Positions 10,824 through 18,946 of a DNA stretch of 64,000 nt are shown here, piece after piece. This DNA is from Rhodocyclaceae bacterium UBA2271 (lineage in GTDB: Bacteria > Pseudomonadota > Gammaproteobacteria > Burkholderiales > Rhodocyclaceae). The stretch lies in assembly GCA_002347405.1 (NCBI GenBank), contig DDXB01000046.1, positions 7,501 through 71,500 of the forward strand. Direction: 5' to 3'. A program made the translations under genes and the position numbers. A model generated the notes under the pieces. The model had not been told where the DNA came from, ran no database searches, and saw nothing but the letters and a program-made list of their open reading frames with translations. Positions within the stretch are counted from its first letter, which is position 1. Each line of letters opens with the position of its first letter.

Positions 10824-11047
10824 CGGGCCGACGGGATGCTCCGCTCCGCTCATGTCACCCGGCGGCGGCCCCTGGTCGCCTCCTCCTTCTTTACTTCGTT
10901 ACGCGGAGCACCCCGTCGGCCCGATCTGGAACTGTCGCCGGTTGATTGAGCCTTGCACGGACCAGCCCACCACGGGTGGCGAGTGGTCGATGCGGCGAAG
11001 TAAAGGAGGAGAGCCGGGCGTCGCCCGGCTCGGGGGACATGAGCGGC
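10824..11047. repeat. Nested inverted repeats upstream of glycerate kinase
   Basis: Three interleaved inverted pairs fill this gene-free stretch. GGGCCGACGGGATGCTCCG (10825-10843) pairs with CGGAGCACCCCGTCGGCCC (10904-10922). CTCCTCCTTCTTTACTTCG (about 10880-10898) pairs with CGAAGTAAAGGAGGAG (about 10995-11012). CGCTCATGTCACCC (about 10847-10860) pairs with GGGGACATGAGCG. A perfect hairpin, GAGCCGGGCG/CGCCCGGCTC, is at about 11012-11032. No protein-coding signal is seen in 10801-11141. Confidence 0.6.
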
Positions 11048-11141
11048 ATCGACTACTCGCCACCCATGGCGCACACCTGCCAGCAACGAGCGAGACTTTT
11101 TATGCGTCGCGCAAGTTGCGAAGCGCTCTGGAATAACTGAC

Positions 11142-12437
11142 ATGAATCCGCCCATCTCTGATCCGCCAGCCTTCCTGCGCGAATTGTTCGATGTGGCAGT
11201 GGCCGCCGTGCACCCGTCCATTTGCGTTCCGCCCCACCTGCCGCCCCCGCCCGATCCGCGCCGCGGCCGGACGGTGGTCATCGGCGCCGGCAAGGCGGCG
11301 GCGGCAATGGCGGCTGCAGTTGAAGAACATTGGCCGGCGGACGCGCTGGAAAAACTCGGCGGCATGGTGGTCACCCGTTACGGTCACGGCGCGGCAACAA
11401 AGCGCATCCGTGTTGTCGAAGCGGCCCACCCGGTGCCCGACGCGGCCGGCGCGCAGGCGGCAGCGGAGATGTTCGCACTGGTGCAAAACCTCAGCGCCAA
11501 CGACCTGGTGCTGTGCCTGATTTCCGGCGGCGGATCCGCCCTGCTGGCGCTGCCGGCGCCCGGCCTGACGCTTGCCGACAAGCAGGCGGTCAATCGCGCC
11601 CTGCTCAAGAGCGGCGCCAACATCCACGAGATGAACTGCGTGCGCAAGCACCTCTCCGCCATCAAGGGCGGCCGCCTCGCGCTGGCCTGCGCCCCGGCGC
11701 GGGTGGTGACGCTGGGCATTTCCGACATTCCCGGCGATGACCCCTCCGTCATCGCCTCCGGCCCCACGCTGGCCGACCCGACGACGCGCCAGCAGGCGCT
11801 CGCCATTCTGGCCAAGTACCGCATCGAAGCGCCACCCCATGTCCGCGCCTGGCTCGAATCGCCCGAGTGCGAAACGCCCAAGCCGGGCGACCCGCGCCTG
11901 CCCGAGAGCGAAATCCACGTCATCGCCACCGCGCAGCAGGCCCTGCAGGCCGCGGCGGCCTACGCCCGCGAACATGGCGTTACCCCGCTCATATTGGGCG
12001 ACAGCATCGAGGGCGAATCGCGTGACATTGCTTTCATGCACGCCGCCATCGCCCGGCAGATCGCGCAACATGGCGAGCCGGTGCAGCGCCCCTGCGTCAT
12101 CCTGTCGGGCGGCGAGACCACCGTCACGGTGCGCGGCAACGGCCGCGGCGGTCGCGCCGCCGAATTCCTGCTGGCGCTCGCCAGCGTCCTTGATGTCCCG
12201 GCCTGGGCCCTGGCCTGCGATACCGACGGCATCGACGGCACCGAAGACAACGCCGGCGCCTGGTTCGGTCCTGACGTTCAGCAACGCGCCGCCGAGCGCC
12301 GTCTCGCCAGCGCCGACTTTCTCGCCAATAACGACGGCTACAGCTTCTTTGCCGCGCTCGACCAGTTGATCGTCACCGGACCGACACGCACCAACGTCAA
12401 CGACTTCCGCGCGATTTACTTGCCCGTTGCGAGCTGA
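11142..12437 (+). CDS. ttuD: Glycerate 2-kinase (MOFRL family)
   Basis: This 431-residue protein is the MOFRL-type glycerate kinase that phosphorylates D-glycerate to 2-phosphoglycerate. It has the N-terminal DUF4147 domain (VIGAGKAAAAMAAAVEEHW, about 47-65; LCLISGGGSALLALPAPG) and the C-terminal MOFRL domain (ILSGGETTVTVRGNGRGGR and ACDTDGIDGTEDNAGAW). It completes the glyoxylate-to-glycolysis route begun by gcl-hyi-glxR. It is separated from glxR by the repeat-rich stretch, so it may have its own promoter. Confidence 0.92.
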   Translation: MNPPISDPPAFLRELFDVAVAAVHPSICVPPHLPPPPDPRRGRTVVIGAGKAAAAMAAAVEEHWPADALEKLGGMVVTRYGHGAATKRIRVVEAAHPVPDAAGAQAAAEMFALVQNLSANDLVLCLISGGGSALLALPAPGLTLADKQAVNRALLKSGANIHEMNCVRKHLSAIKGGRLALACAPARVVTLGISDIPGDDPSVIASGPTLADPTTRQQALAILAKYRIEAPPHVRAWLESPECETPKPGDPRLPESEIHVIATAQQALQAAAAYAREHGVTPLILGDSIEGESRDIAFMHAAIARQIAQHGEPVQRPCVILSGGETTVTVRGNGRGGRAAEFLLALASVLDVPAWALACDTDGIDGTEDNAGAWFGPDVQQRAAERRLASADFLANNDGYSFFAALDQLIVTGPTRTNVNDFRAIYLPVAS

Positions 12438-12455
12438 TTCGCGCAGCGAACAGGG

Positions 12456-12878
12456 TCACGGGGTGAGGGTGCGAAAGGGATTTTCTATCCGCAGGCGACT
12501 ATCGACGATCTGGCCATGCTGCATATCCTCCGTGAACAGGATGGCGCAATCGCATTCAATGGCAGCGGCGACAATCAGGCTATCGTAGAACGACCACCCA
12601 TGTTGCACCGCCAATCGCGCCGCCTGCTGCGTCGTGGCAAACGACAGATCGCGGATGTTCAGGCAGCTAGCCAATGCATCGAGAGTTCGGCTGACCCGGA
12701 CGAAAAGTTCGGGATACCGCTTCCGCGTGACGTTGCAATATTCGTTGAGCACCTGCACGCTGATCCAGGCGCCACCCGACGCGATGAGCTGACGTGCGAC
12801 CTCCCGTTTTTCTGGCTCCGTCGTCGAGTAAGCGTAGATCAGAATGTTGGTATCGAGAAACCAGGTGTCACCGCGCAT
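12456..12878 (-). CDS. VapC-like PIN-domain toxin
   Basis: This is a 140-residue PIN-domain ribonuclease of the VapC type. The acidic residues that bind metal are visible: Asp in FLDTNILIYAY, Glu in QVLNEYCNV, Asp in YDSLIVAAAIE and Asp in FTEDMQHGQ. The start overlaps the end of the upstream antitoxin by 11 bases, a standard vapBC arrangement. It sits between the glycerate and malate synthase genes, with no functional link to them. Confidence 0.87.
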   Translation of the reverse strand: MRGDTWFLDTNILIYAYSTTEPEKREVARQLIASGGAWISVQVLNEYCNVTRKRYPELFVRVSRTLDALASCLNIRDLSFATTQQAARLAVQHGWSFYDSLIVAAAIECDCAILFTEDMQHGQIVDSRLRIENPFRTLTP

Positions 12879-13083
12879 TGGCCTCTTCCCGATCGAACTT
12901 GAAACCGCGCGTATCGAGGAAAGGCTGACCCAGGCGTTCGATCATCGGCACCCCACCCGTCATCGGCTCGGCGGTACGCTGCCGACTTTCAAGAAATTCA
13001 ACGAAATCGAGAACCTCCGCGACGCACTGCTCATTCAGGCGCTCCAACTTCGCGTCGATGCGTTGTTTTAATTGGGAGTTCAT
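12868..13083 (-). CDS. VapB-like antitoxin (DUF2281-type)
   Basis: This 71-residue protein with N-terminal LKQRIDAKLERLNEQCVAEV resembles small antitoxins paired with PIN toxins. The ATG at 13083 has a GGCGAGG-type ribosome site, and the longer frame to 13158 lacks support. It precedes and overlaps the PIN toxin gene. The C-terminal half (about 45-71) is presumably the toxin-binding tail. Confidence 0.75.
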   Translation of the reverse strand: MNSQLKQRIDAKLERLNEQCVAEVLDFVEFLESRQRTAEPMTGGVPMIERLGQPFLDTRGFKFDREEANAR

Positions 13084-13271
13084 GTTTACCTCGCCTTGAT
13101 GTCGTAGCGAATTTGCTCGAGCACGATAACACTTTTCGCCCATTTCGATCTGATTCACCTCATTTCAGTCAAGAGATTATTGACTGAAATGAATGCAATC
13201 TCCGCTTGCGTTTGCTGAACTCTTATATAAGATATTACTGCACCGCACCAATCACTCATCCTGGAGATGTC

Positions 13272-14870
13272 ATGGCCCTCAATCTGCCCGCCGGCGTGCA
13301 AGTCAACGCCCCGATTCACCCCCGTTTTGACGAAATCCTCACCAAGGATGCGCTGGAACTTGTCGCCAGCTTGCATCGCGCCTTCGAGCCGCGCCGCCAG
13401 GAACTCCTTGCAGCCCGGGTTGCCCGCCAGGCGCGCATCGACGCCGGCGAGATGCCCGACTTCCTGCCCGAGACCAAGCACATCCGCGCCGGCGACTGGA
13501 AGGTCGCGCCGCTACCCAAGGCTCTGGAATGCCGCCGCGTTGAGATCACCGGCCCGGTCGAACGCAAAATGATCATCAACGCCTTCAACTCGGGCGCCGA
13601 CTCCTACATGGCCGACTTCGAGGATTCCAACAGCCCCAACTGGTTCAACCAGATTCAGGGCCAGGTGAATCTGTATGACGCCATCCGCCGCAAGATCGGC
13701 TTCACCAACGAAGGCGGCAAGGAATACAAGCTGAACGACAAGATCGCCACCCTGCAGATCCGTCCGCGCGGCTGGCATCTCGACGAGAAACATGTGCTCG
13801 TTGACGGCCAGCGCGTCTCCGGTGGCATCGTCGACTTCGCGCTGGTGTTCTTCCACAACGCCAAGGAACAGGTCGCGCGCGGTGCGGGCCCGTTCTTCTA
13901 TCTGCCGAAGATGGAATCGCACCTCGAAGCCCGCCTGTGGAACGAAATTTTCTGCCTGGCGCAGGATCACATCGGCCTGCCGCGCGGCACCATCAAGGCC
14001 ACCGTGCTGGTCGAGACGATCCTCGCCACTTTCGAGCTGGAAGAAATCCTCTACGAACTGCAGGAGCACAGCGCCGGCCTCAACGCCGGCCGCTGGGATT
14101 ACATCTTTTCGTGCATCAAGAAATTCAAGAAGAACAAGAATTTCTGCCTCGCCAACCGCGGCGCGATCACCATGGAAGTCCCCTTCATGCGCAGCTACGC
14201 GCTGTCCCTGGTGCAGGCCTGCCACAAGCGCGGCGCGCCGGCCATCGGCGGCATGTCCGCGCTGATCCCGATCAAGGGCGACCCGGTCGCCAATGAGAAA
14301 GCCCTGGCCGGCATCCGCCACGACAAGACGCGCGACGCCAACGACGGCTACGATGGCGGCTGGGTGGCCCACCCCGGCCTCGTCTCCATCGCCATGGAGG
14401 AATTCGTCAAGGTGCTCGGCGACAAGCCCAACCAATGGGAGAAGCAGCGCACCGACAGCTTCGGCCCCAAGGACTGGCTCGACTTCCAGCCCGAGCAGCC
14501 GATCACCGAAGCCGGCGTGCGCAACAACATCAACGTCGGCATCCACTACCTCGGCTCATGGCTCGCCGGCAACGGCTGCGTACCGATCCACAATCTGATG
14601 GAAGATGCCGCCACCGCGGAGATCAGCCGCTCGCAGATCTGGCAGTGGGTGGTCTCGCCCAAGGGCAAACTCGACGACGGCCGCAAGGTCACCGCCGAGA
14701 TGGTCAAGGCCATGATCCCCGAAGAGCTCGCCAAGGTAAAAGCCACCGTCATAGCGCAGGGCGAAAAAACCGCAACCTATGACCAGGCCGCCGGCATTTT
14801 CGAGAAGATGGCGCTGGCCGAGGACTACCCGGAGTTTCTGACCCTGCCGCTTTACGAAGCAATGGAGTAA
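13272..14870 (+). CDS. aceB: Malate synthase A
   Basis: This 532-residue malate synthase of the AceB isoform condenses glyoxylate with acetyl-CoA to malate. Visible blocks are FNSGADSYMADFEDSNSPNW (about 100-119, with the Mg-binding acidic cluster), GTIKATVLVETILATFELEE (about 238-257) and GGWVAHPGLVSIAMEEF. The ATG at 13272 follows CTGGAGA, and a longer frame from 13206 has no family match. It offers a second fate for glyoxylate beside the gcl route. The length is normal for the family. Confidence 0.95.
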   Translation: MALNLPAGVQVNAPIHPRFDEILTKDALELVASLHRAFEPRRQELLAARVARQARIDAGEMPDFLPETKHIRAGDWKVAPLPKALECRRVEITGPVERKMIINAFNSGADSYMADFEDSNSPNWFNQIQGQVNLYDAIRRKIGFTNEGGKEYKLNDKIATLQIRPRGWHLDEKHVLVDGQRVSGGIVDFALVFFHNAKEQVARGAGPFFYLPKMESHLEARLWNEIFCLAQDHIGLPRGTIKATVLVETILATFELEEILYELQEHSAGLNAGRWDYIFSCIKKFKKNKNFCLANRGAITMEVPFMRSYALSLVQACHKRGAPAIGGMSALIPIKGDPVANEKALAGIRHDKTRDANDGYDGGWVAHPGLVSIAMEEFVKVLGDKPNQWEKQRTDSFGPKDWLDFQPEQPITEAGVRNNINVGIHYLGSWLAGNGCVPIHNLMEDAATAEISRSQIWQWVVSPKGKLDDGRKVTAEMVKAMIPEELAKVKATVIAQGEKTATYDQAAGIFEKMALAEDYPEFLTLPLYEAME

Positions 14871-14926
14871 TCGGAGCGCAACGGAGTTTCAGAGCAGGCT
14901 AGCCTTGACATTACGTTGGAGGAAAC

Positions 14927-16138
14927 CTATGCATATGCTGGAACGAAGGCATCTTCCGCTTTCTCAGCCGGCCCTTTCTCGCCCCAGTAGGGAGAGATCC
15001 TGCGCAACTGCGCGATGATCGGCGGCACCGCCGCGATGACACGATCGATCTCGGCCTCGGTGTTGTAGCGCGACAGCGAAAAACGCGTCGTGCCATGCGC
15101 GGCGGTGTAGGGAATGCCCATCGCGCGCATCACGTGCGAGGGTTCGAGCGAGCCCGAGGTGCAGGCCGATCCCGACGATGCCGCGATGCCGGCCTTGTTG
15201 AGCAGCAGCAGGATCGCCTCGCCCTCGATGAACTCGAAGGCGATGTTGCTGGTGTTGGGCAGGCGGTTCGTCACGTCGCCGGTCGGGAAGCAGCGCGGCA
15301 CCTGGGCGAGGATGCCGGCTTCGAGCCGGTCGCGCAGCCGCTTCACCTCGGTGTTTTCGTATGCCATGTGCTGCATGGCTTGTTCGCAGGCAACGCCAAG
15401 GCCGACGATGGACGCCGCGTTCTCGGTGCCGGCGCGCCGGCCACGCTCCTGGTGGCCGCCGCGCAGCAGCGGACGGAAGCGCGTGCCGCGCCGCAGGTAG
15501 AGCACGCCCACGCCCTTGGGCGCGTGCAACTTGTGGCCCGATAGCGAAAGCATGTCGATCTTGGTCTGCTTCAGGTCGATGGCGATCTTGCCGACCGCCT
15601 GCACCGCGTCAGTGTGGAACTGCGCGCCGGCGGCATGCGCCAGCTCGGCCATCTGCGCCACCGGGAAAATCGTCCCCGATTCGTTGTTGGCCCACATCGC
15701 CGAAACGATCGCGGTGCGCGGGCCGAGCGCGGCCTTGTATTCGTCCATGTCCAGCCGGCCGCGCTTGTCGACGCCGAGGCGCGTGATGGCATAGCCTTCC
15801 TTTTCGAGATGCTCGCAGAGCGTGAGGATGGCCGGGTGTTCGACGGCGGTGGTGATGACCTGGTTGCGCTCGGGCTGGGCCCTGAGCGCCGAGAAGAGCG
15901 CGGTCGAGTCCGACTCGGTGCCGCAGGAGGTGAACACGATCTCCGAATCATGCTCGGCGCCGAGCAGCACCTGCACCTTGGCGCGCGCCTCCTTCAGCGC
16001 GAAGCCGACCTTGTTGCCGAAACTGTGCATCGACGAGGGATTGCCGAACTGCTCGGTGAAGAACGGCAGCATCGCGCTCACCACCGCCGGATCACAGGCG
16101 GTCGTGGCGTTGTTGTCGAGATAGATGGGAGCGCTCAT
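14927..16138 (-). CDS. nifS: Cysteine desulfurase NifS
   Basis: This 403-residue PLP enzyme strips sulfur from cysteine to build nitrogenase Fe-S clusters on NifU. It has the N-terminal MSAPIYLDNNATTACDP block, the PLP lysine in SLSGHKLHAPKGVG (about 207) and the catalytic cysteine in ASSGSACTSGSLEPS (about 327). It starts two bases after the nifU stop. It is the last gene of the nifN-X...U-S minus-strand operon. A frame running further upstream is a nifU shadow and was not used. Confidence 0.97.
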   Translation of the reverse strand: MSAPIYLDNNATTACDPAVVSAMLPFFTEQFGNPSSMHSFGNKVGFALKEARAKVQVLLGAEHDSEIVFTSCGTESDSTALFSALRAQPERNQVITTAVEHPAILTLCEHLEKEGYAITRLGVDKRGRLDMDEYKAALGPRTAIVSAMWANNESGTIFPVAQMAELAHAAGAQFHTDAVQAVGKIAIDLKQTKIDMLSLSGHKLHAPKGVGVLYLRRGTRFRPLLRGGHQERGRRAGTENAASIVGLGVACEQAMQHMAYENTEVKRLRDRLEAGILAQVPRCFPTGDVTNRLPNTSNIAFEFIEGEAILLLLNKAGIAASSGSACTSGSLEPSHVMRAMGIPYTAAHGTTRFSLSRYNTEAEIDRVIAAVPPIIAQLRRISPYWGEKGPAEKAEDAFVPAYA

Positions 16139-16140
16139 GC

Positions 16141-17034
16141 TCAGGCCCTGCCGATCATGCTGGCGGGCAGCAGGCGCACGAACTCGCCGAGCGCCTCGAC
16201 CAGCTTGGTCTGAATGCCGTTGAGCGTTGCCGCTTCCATCATGCAGCCGACGCAGGCGCCCTTGAGATTGACGTAGATGTTCTTGCCGTCGATCTCGACG
16301 ATCTCGATGTCGCCGTGGTCGCGCTGCAGCATCGGGCGGATGGCCTCGACGGTTTCCTCGATCTTGCGGATGCGCTGGAAGTTGGTGAGCTTGGACGCGG
16401 CAGTGGGCGCCGCGGCAGCCACGGACGCGGGGGTGGGCTTCATCGCGGCGGTCGGCGCGGTGCAGGCTTCCTGCGACACCTTGGCGAGGATCTCCTCGAT
16501 GCCCTCGTGGCAGGAGGCGCAACCGCCGCCGGCCTTGGTGTAGTGGGCGACCTGCTCGACCGTGGTGAGGCTGTTGACGCGCACCACCTCCTCGATCAGC
16601 ACCGCATCGACGGCGAAGCACTTGCAGATCAGCGCGCCTTCCTCGTGGTCGTCCTGCCATACCTCGCCGCGATAGTTGGCGATCGCGGCCTGCAGCGCCT
16701 CGCGGCCCATCACCGAGCAGTGCATCTTCTCGGGCGGCAAGCCGTCGAGATAGTCGGCGATGTCCTGGTTGCTGACCTTGAGCGCCTCGTCGAGCGTCAT
16801 GCCCTTGATGATCTCGGTCAGTGCCGAGCTGGACGCGATTGCCGAACCGCAGCCGAAAGTCTGGAAGCTCGCGGCGACAATCTTCTCGCTGGCCGGGTCG
16901 ACCTTGAGCATCAGCCGCAGCGCGTCACCGCACTTGATCGAGCCGACGTCGCCGACGCCGTTGGCGCCATCGAGCAGGCCGGCGTTGCGCGGGTTGAAGA
17001 AGTGTTCGCGAACTTTTTCAGAGTAGTCCCACAT
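16141..17034 (-). CDS. nifU: NifU Fe-S cluster scaffold
   Basis: This is the 297-residue three-domain NifU. An N-terminal IscU-like domain (about 1-125) has conserved Cys in SIKCGDA and FGCGSAIAS. A central [2Fe-2S] BFD-like domain has CKCF..CASCHEGIEE (about 133-175). The C-terminal NifU domain has CVGCMMEAATLN (about 260-271). An Ala/Thr-rich linker separates the last two. It assembles 2Fe-2S and 4Fe-4S clusters for nitrogenase with NifS. The start has an AGGAG ribosome site. Confidence 0.97.
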   Translation of the reverse strand: MWDYSEKVREHFFNPRNAGLLDGANGVGDVGSIKCGDALRLMLKVDPASEKIVAASFQTFGCGSAIASSSALTEIIKGMTLDEALKVSNQDIADYLDGLPPEKMHCSVMGREALQAAIANYRGEVWQDDHEEGALICKCFAVDAVLIEEVVRVNSLTTVEQVAHYTKAGGGCASCHEGIEEILAKVSQEACTAPTAAMKPTPASVAAAAPTAASKLTNFQRIRKIEETVEAIRPMLQRDHGDIEIVEIDGKNIYVNLKGACVGCMMEAATLNGIQTKLVEALGEFVRLLPASMIGRA

Positions 17035-17080
17035 AGCGGTTCTCCTGGGGTGTGGTTGTGGAGCCCGGCGCCAGCGGCAG

Positions 17081-17365
17081 TCAGGCGGTCACGAACGTAA
17101 AGCAACCCTTCGGGCAGGTGCGGCCGCAGGCGCCGCAGCCGGTGCAGTCGCCGGGATTCTTGATGGTCATCATCGCCTTGGCATCCTCGTCGTCCCAATC
17201 GTCATCGTCGATCTCGTCGTCCTCGCCACGGTCGATCAGAGTCAGCACGTCGCGCACGCAGACCTTGTAGCAGCGGCCGCAGCCGATGCATTTCTTCGAG
17301 TCGATCGAATCCGCGTAGGTGGGCGTGTAGGGAGTTCCGCCGCGGGTGAAGGTGGTTGCGCTCAT
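17081..17365 (-). CDS. fdxB: Nif-specific ferredoxin III (2[4Fe-4S])
   Basis: This is a 94-residue bacterial-type ferredoxin with two clusters of Cys (CIGCGRCYKVC near 26 and CTGCGACGRTC near 73). They are separated by an unusually acidic insert (EDDEIDDDDWDDED). This layout is typical of ferredoxin III next to nif genes. It probably carries electrons for nitrogenase or for cofactor assembly. It is co-transcribed with nifU-nifS downstream. Confidence 0.93.
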   Translation of the reverse strand: MSATTFTRGGTPYTPTYADSIDSKKCIGCGRCYKVCVRDVLTLIDRGEDDEIDDDDWDDEDAKAMMTIKNPGDCTGCGACGRTCPKGCFTFVTA

Positions 17366-17378
17366 GATGGTTTCCTTT

Positions 17379-17597
17379 CTAGGAGGTTTGCATTGAAGTC
17401 AGTTTGGCCAGGCGCTCATTGGCCTCGGCCCAGGCCTGGCACGCATCGAAAGTCGACTGGGCCAGGGCGGGAATTTCCTCGTAGGCGGCGGGCAGCCGCT
17501 CCTCGACCAGGTCGTGCATCTGCCCGGCCCAATCGCTGGCAATGCGCTTGAGCCGCTTCACTTCCTTGTCGAGTTCCTTCATCGCTGCGTCGCTCAT
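17379..17597 (-). CDS. Nif-associated CCE_0567/DUF683 small helical protein
   Basis: This 72-residue helical protein (MKELDKEVKRLKRIASDWAG..) matches the small DUF683 family found between the DUF269 gene and ferredoxin genes of nif clusters. Homologues can bind metal, but their role in nitrogen fixation is unsettled. It follows the DUF269 gene by three bases and belongs to the same operon. Confidence 0.85.
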   Translation of the reverse strand: MSDAAMKELDKEVKRLKRIASDWAGQMHDLVEERLPAAYEEIPALAQSTFDACQAWAEANERLAKLTSMQTS

Positions 17598-17600
17598 GGC

Positions 17601-18050
17601 TTACATGCCGGCGACTTCGGCGTGCTTGCCGACGATTTCCAGCGCCACGGAGAGCAGCTTGTCGGCCTCGGTCTTCATCTTCGAGAGGCTCTCGAAACCG
17701 AAGCGATGCACGTCGCGCAACGTGCGGTCGCTGACGACCAGCTTGCCGACGGTGATCAGCGCGCGGCCGAAACCCTCGTGCGAAAGATGCACCAGCGGCA
17801 CGGCCATCAGCCCGCATTCCTTTTCGATCAGCACGGCGATGGCGTTGTAGTAAGCCTTGACGCAGGAAATCGTCTCCTCGTCCGGATCGCCGACGAGAGG
17901 AATCTGCGCCTTCTTCTCCTTGGTGAGGATCAACGGCTCGAGCAGCTTTTCGCCAGGCTGGCCATCGTAGGTGCCATAGCTGTCGAGCGCGCGCATCTGC
18001 CGGATCATCTCCTTGATGAAATCGGTTTCGTAAATGGGATCAGTGCTCAT
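17601..18050 (-). CDS. NifX-associated DUF269 protein
   Basis: This 149-residue protein matches the DUF269 'NifX-associated' family in length and blocks (FIKEMIRQMRALDSYGTYDG near 11-30; SHEGFGRALITVGKLVV near 100). The family is nearly always encoded beside nifX and is thought to assist FeMo-cofactor traffic; its biochemistry is unknown. It sits between the rseC-like gene and the DUF683 gene. Confidence 0.9.
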   Translation of the reverse strand: MSTDPIYETDFIKEMIRQMRALDSYGTYDGQPGEKLLEPLILTKEKKAQIPLVGDPDEETISCVKAYYNAIAVLIEKECGLMAVPLVHLSHEGFGRALITVGKLVVSDRTLRDVHRFGFESLSKMKTEADKLLSVALEIVGKHAEVAGM

Positions 18051-18070
18051 GGAGAATCTCCGGTTGGTTG

Positions 18071-18529
18071 CTAATCAATAGTCGGCTTTGGCGGGACGAC
18101 GCCAAAAGTCGGCGCTGGCAGGACGGCGGGAGCATCACAGGAAGCGCGGCGACGGGTAAGCATGCGCATGGCGATCAGGCCCGAGCCCAGGCCGGACAAC
18201 GCGCCGCCGACGGCGGCCAGATCGCCCCAGGCAGACAGGAGCGCGGCACCCAGCAGCATCGCGGTGGCGGGCAGCAGATACACCCGCAAGGCCCCGCGCA
18301 CCAGCAGGCCTTCGGCCAGCGCAAGCATCACCGCATCGCCGGGCCGGGCCGACGCAGGCACCGGCAGCAGCACCGTCGTACCCGACGCCGTGCCGCAGGC
18401 GCCGCGCCCACCGCAGCCACCACAGGCCGAGGGCGTCTCGACGCGAATCGTCGCCAGCCCGGCGCGAATCGCGACGATGCGACCGCTGCGCGTCAGTGCG
18501 TTCGGCAGTATTTCGCTCACTCCTGCCAC
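18071..18529 (-). CDS. RseC/MucC-like membrane protein inside the nif operon
   Basis: This is a 152-residue protein of the RseC (SoxR-reducing system / MucC) type. The N-terminal beta domain has a Cys-rich block (CGGCGGRGACG, about 36-46), and two hydrophobic helices lie at about 80-100 and 106-125. Its location, overlapping nifX and before the DUF269 gene, suggests a redox or membrane role linked to nitrogen fixation, as for Rnf-associated homologues; this is inference. The last ~20 codons run through a dispersed-repeat copy (18080-18129), so the C-terminus is probably repeat-derived. Confidence 0.75.
   Translation of the reverse strand: MAGVSEILPNALTRSGRIVAIRAGLATIRVETPSACGGCGGRGACGTASGTTVLLPVPASARPGDAVMLALAEGLLVRGALRVYLLPATAMLLGAALLSAWGDLAAVGGALSGLGSGLIAMRMLTRRRASCDAPAVLPAPTFGVVPPKPTID
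18080..18129. repeat. Dispersed repeat, two tandem variants at the 3' end of the rseC-like gene
   Basis: A diverged unit (GTCGGCTTTGGCGGGACGAC) is followed directly by a good copy (AAAAGTCGGCGCTGGCAGGA, continuing CGGCGGG). Both lie within the last codons of the rseC-like gene. Confidence 0.75.
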
Positions 18530-18933
18530 CCCTCTTCCGCCATGCGGTCGAAGCGGCCGGTATCCGCGCCACTCTTGATTGCCTTGTCGACCCAGGGCAC
18601 GCCGCCATCGCGCACGGCCCGTTGCAGATCGGCGAGCAGGCGCTCGATGGCGGTTTCCTCATCCAGCCGGATTGGCTGTACGCCGCTGGCGAGCAACTGG
18701 CGCATGGCCGAGCCGCCGACCGCCAGGCAATACACCGCCGCGCAACCGGCCAGCGCGCCGATTTTGGCCACCAGCTTGTCTTCATTGCCGTTCATCGATT
18801 CCTCGGCGAACTCGGCCACCTCGACCAGGCGCGCGCGCGCGCCGTCGAGCGCATAGATCGCGAAGCCGGCCGCGGCGCCGAAGTGCTGGTTCACGCGGGC
18901 ACGATCATCCGTGGCGAAAGCGACCTTGAGCAT
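18517..18933 (-). CDS. nifX: FeMo-cofactor carrier NifX
   Basis: This is a 138-residue NifX-family protein (MLKVAFATDDRARVNQHFGA at the start, then the dinitrogenase Fe-Mo cofactor fold), which binds NifB-co or FeMo-co precursors during transfer to NifEN. The ATG at 18933 lies 13 bases after the nifN stop and gives a normal family N-terminus. An upstream frame start at 19029 lies inside nifN and was not chosen. The 3' end overlaps the rseC-like gene. Confidence 0.9.
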   Translation of the reverse strand: MLKVAFATDDRARVNQHFGAAAGFAIYALDGARARLVEVAEFAEESMNGNEDKLVAKIGALAGCAAVYCLAVGGSAMRQLLASGVQPIRLDEETAIERLLADLQRAVRDGGVPWVDKAIKSGADTGRFDRMAEEGWQE

Positions 18934-18946
18934 GTCCGGCACCGCT

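Noticed and set aside
14927..16660. 577-codon frame suggesting a longer NifS or a NifU-NifS fusion
   Set aside because: The extra N-terminal 174 codons are an out-of-frame reading of nifU. NifS starts normally at 16138, two bases after the nifU stop.
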